Positions 62,310 through 64,000 of a stretch of 64,000 bases of DNA are shown here, one piece after another. How positions within the stretch are numbered: the stretch's first letter is position 1; each line of letters begins with the position of its first letter. The stretch covers positions 434,001 through 498,000 of the forward strand of contig NZ_JAGVRK010000001.1 in assembly GCF_018283675.1 (NCBI RefSeq). The letters run 5' to 3'. The position numbers and the translations under genes are program-made. The stretch comes from Metabacillus flavus. Its GTDB lineage: Bacteria > Bacillota > Bacilli > Bacillales > Bacillaceae. Under the pieces are notes generated by a model, which saw nothing but the letters and a program-made list of their open reading frames with translations, searched no databases and was not told the origin of the DNA.

Positions 62310-62877
62310 AGCGTTTATCCTTGGTTTTTCCGTTTCCGCACCAGTTGGGCCAATCGGAATCTTGTGCATTCAGCGGACACTGTCAAAGGGAAAAAGCGCG
62401 GGCTTTTTAACGGGATTTGGGGCAGTCACAGCGAATATCATCTATGCAGCCATCGCGGCGTTTGGGTTTTCAATGGTCTCTTCCTTTCTTCTGAAATATG
62501 AACTTTATCTAAAGATATTCGGTTCTGCATTTTTAATATATCTAGGGGTTAAAACGTTCTTAAAAAAACCTGCCAGCAATGCGGCGCAATTAGAGGGAGA
62601 GACGCTGTTCAGAATGTACGCTTCTACGTTTTTGCTAATGATCACCAATCCTGCTGCAATCCTGAACTTTGCGGCCATGTTTACAGGCCTCGGGTTTGAT
62701 AAGGGGCTTGATTCCAGTTTTGCTTTAATAGGAGGGGTGTTTCTCGGAGCGTCCTTCTGGTGGATGATTCTGTCCATTGGAGTGAGTGCCTTCAAGAAAA
62801 GAATCGTACCGCACCTTTCGTTCATCAATAAGGCTGCTGGAGCATTAATCGTTCTCCTTGGAGTGCTGGCATTTTAA
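62296..62877 (+). CDS. LysE-family amino-acid exporter 2
   Basis: 193 residues from ATG 62296 (GGCAGGTG upstream), overlapping exporter 1 by 14 bp. It repeats the motif GFSVSAPVGPIGILCIQRTL and TNPAAILNFAAMF, so it arose by duplication. The pair may act together or handle different substrates. Confidence 0.9.
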   Translation: MLFLKAFILGFSVSAPVGPIGILCIQRTLSKGKSAGFLTGFGAVTANIIYAAIAAFGFSMVSSFLLKYELYLKIFGSAFLIYLGVKTFLKKPASNAAQLEGETLFRMYASTFLLMITNPAAILNFAAMFTGLGFDKGLDSSFALIGGVFLGASFWWMILSIGVSAFKKRIVPHLSFINKAAGALIVLLGVLAF

Positions 62878-62951
62878 ACGCCGGCTGCGTTTTTTTTCAT
62901 CAGCGGAGGGAAAAGAACGGTAACGATGAACTTATTATGGAGGGTTGAGAG

Positions 62952-63689
62952 ATGCTAGATACAATTGATTTATCTCAAACGATTAGTGATAAGGAGTATA
63001 AAAGCGAGCTGAAGGCGCTTCAGCTGAAACTGCTAGGATTGCAGCGGGCACTCGTTGAACATAAAATTGGCTGCGTTCTTGTGTTTGAGGGCTGGGATGC
63101 TGCCGGTAAAGGCGGATCCATCAAAAGAATTGCCGAAGGGCTTGACCCCAGGGGCTATAACGTTCACCCGGTGTCAGCCCCGACGCAGGAGGAAAAGGAC
63201 CGCCACTATCTTCACCGTTTTTGGACGAACATGCCCAAAAAGGGCGGAATTACGATATTTGACCGTTCCTGGTATGGACGTGTTCTTGTAGAGAGGGTAG
63301 AAAAATTCGCGGCTGAAAAAGAGTGGATGAGAGCTTTTGAGCAAATCAATCAGTTTGAAAAATTAATGACGGATGAAGATTTTATTGTTCAAAAGTTTTG
63401 GTTCCATATTTCCAAGGATGAACAGCTGAAGCGCTTTAAGGAGCGGGAGAAGAATCCTTTGAAGAAATGGAAAATCACTGATGAAGACTGGCGCAACCGT
63501 GAAAAATGGGAGGATTATGTCCCGGCAGTTGAAGAAATGCTAAAGCGGACGAATACGGACGAAGCTCCATGGCATGTGGTCGAAGGCGAAGATAAGAAAT
63601 TTGCTCGGGTTAAAACCCTCCAGCTTGTTACGCAGGCAATGGAAATGAAAGCGGCGGAAAAAGGAATTTCTCTCAAGGATTACCTTTGA
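62952..63689 (+). CDS. PPK2-family polyphosphate kinase
   Basis: 245 residues. Walker A EGWDAAGKGGSIKRI (47-60), Walker B-like FDRSWYGRVLVERVE (about 103-117) and the lid region. It transfers phosphate between polyphosphate and nucleotides; the nucleotide class is not decided here. GGAGGG before ATG 62952. Monocistronic. Confidence 0.92.
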   Translation: MLDTIDLSQTISDKEYKSELKALQLKLLGLQRALVEHKIGCVLVFEGWDAAGKGGSIKRIAEGLDPRGYNVHPVSAPTQEEKDRHYLHRFWTNMPKKGGITIFDRSWYGRVLVERVEKFAAEKEWMRAFEQINQFEKLMTDEDFIVQKFWFHISKDEQLKRFKEREKNPLKKWKITDEDWRNREKWEDYVPAVEEMLKRTNTDEAPWHVVEGEDKKFARVKTLQLVTQAMEMKAAEKGISLKDYL

Positions 63690-63771
63690 ATGCGCTCCGT
63701 GCCGTTTAACGCTCCCTTATTAAAGGAAATATTATAGAAGAACGATTTTACGCGGAGCGGAGTGAGTGATA

Positions 63772-64000
63772 ATGGAACAGCGCGAAAAAATTGCCCTGAC
63801 CGGCGCAAGCGGATATATCGGAAACAATTTGCTGCAAAAATTAACGGGATATTCGGATGTCATTGCACTATCGAGAAACGGAGATGACCGTGAAAACAGT
63901 GAGCATGTGGAATGGCGCTCATGCGATTTGTACTCGCTTGATTCGGCAGAAAAAGGGTTAGAAGGAGCGGATTATGCCGTCTACCTTGTCCATTCGATGA
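63772..64000 (+). CDS. NAD(P)-dependent SDR/epimerase, 3' end outside window
   Basis: The first 76 residues are visible. MEQREKIALTGASGYIGNNL is the dinucleotide-binding start of an extended SDR, and ADYAVYLVHSM follows the expected fourth strand. ATG 63772, GGAG upstream. Substrate unknown. Confidence 0.82.
   Translation, partial: MEQREKIALTGASGYIGNNLLQKLTGYSDVIALSRNGDDRENSEHVEWRSCDLYSLDSAEKGLEGADYAVYLVHSM

Overview
The window is about 64 kb of a Gram-positive Bacillaceae chromosome (Bacillus sensu lato). Evidence: strong AGGAGG ribosome binding sites with frequent TTG/GTG starts, sigma-A, sigma-B and sigma-D type promoters, a cre box, an S-box riboswitch, and homologues of Bacillus genes (fabHB, yfmQ, xpaC/telA, katE, nagP, yhgE, an HisK_N-type orphan kinase). 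No rRNA, tRNA, CRISPR array, prophage or replication origin was seen. Genus and species cannot be fixed from sequence reading alone.

Layout. 0-2.3 kb: start of a DUF5082 (YwqH-like) gene of the LXG toxin type and two tandem membrane-protein paralogues, each broken by one indel. 2.6-6 kb: selD-mnmH (tRNA 2-selenouridine) with a divergent DUF318/ArsP-type permease. 6-13 kb: amino-acid permease, a chemoreceptor paired with an orphan sugar-type binding lipoprotein, AT-rich DUF6518 gene, yfmQ. 13-20 kb: GDSL hydrolase, phytase/esterase-like lipoprotein, fabHB, small membrane and secreted proteins, HTH/vWA divergent pair, SDR. 20-27 kb: HD-GYP protein with secreted coiled-coil partner, Lrp regulator, isochorismatase-type hydrolase, DUF1272, methyltransferase, alpha/beta hydrolase, apparently leaderless ArsR regulator, aldo/keto reductase. 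27-31 kb: secreted repeat protein with an OmpR-type two-component system and a decayed membrane gene. 31-38 kb: nagP, ABC-2 exporter, katE. 38-41 kb: complete kynUBA operon. 41-56 kb: M48-ankyrin protein, DinB, xpaC-telA, orphan histidine kinase, zinc-ribbon trypsin-like protease, recQ, a TetR/reductase pair with matching operators, RDD protein, YhgE. 56-64 kb: SAM-I riboswitch over a ribose-type ABC transporter, LytTR-DUF3021, Lrp with two LysE exporters, PPK2, partial SDR.

How genes work together. Clear functional units are selenium use for tRNA modification (selD, mnmH), tryptophan to anthranilate (kynA, kynB, kynU), a SAM-regulated importer, a TetR-controlled reductase, and Lrp-controlled amino-acid export.

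The most unusual signal is a set of intergenic arrays of short units repeated every 20-21 bp (two helical turns). Three arrays use CTTATGATGAA (467-581, 6119-6232, 24342-24456) and one uses TAGTCGATATA (37928-38115). They are not CRISPRs and do not encode a protein. A second layer of dispersed, GC-rich Bacillus-type repeats is also present; one copy is interrupted by an IS110 fragment.
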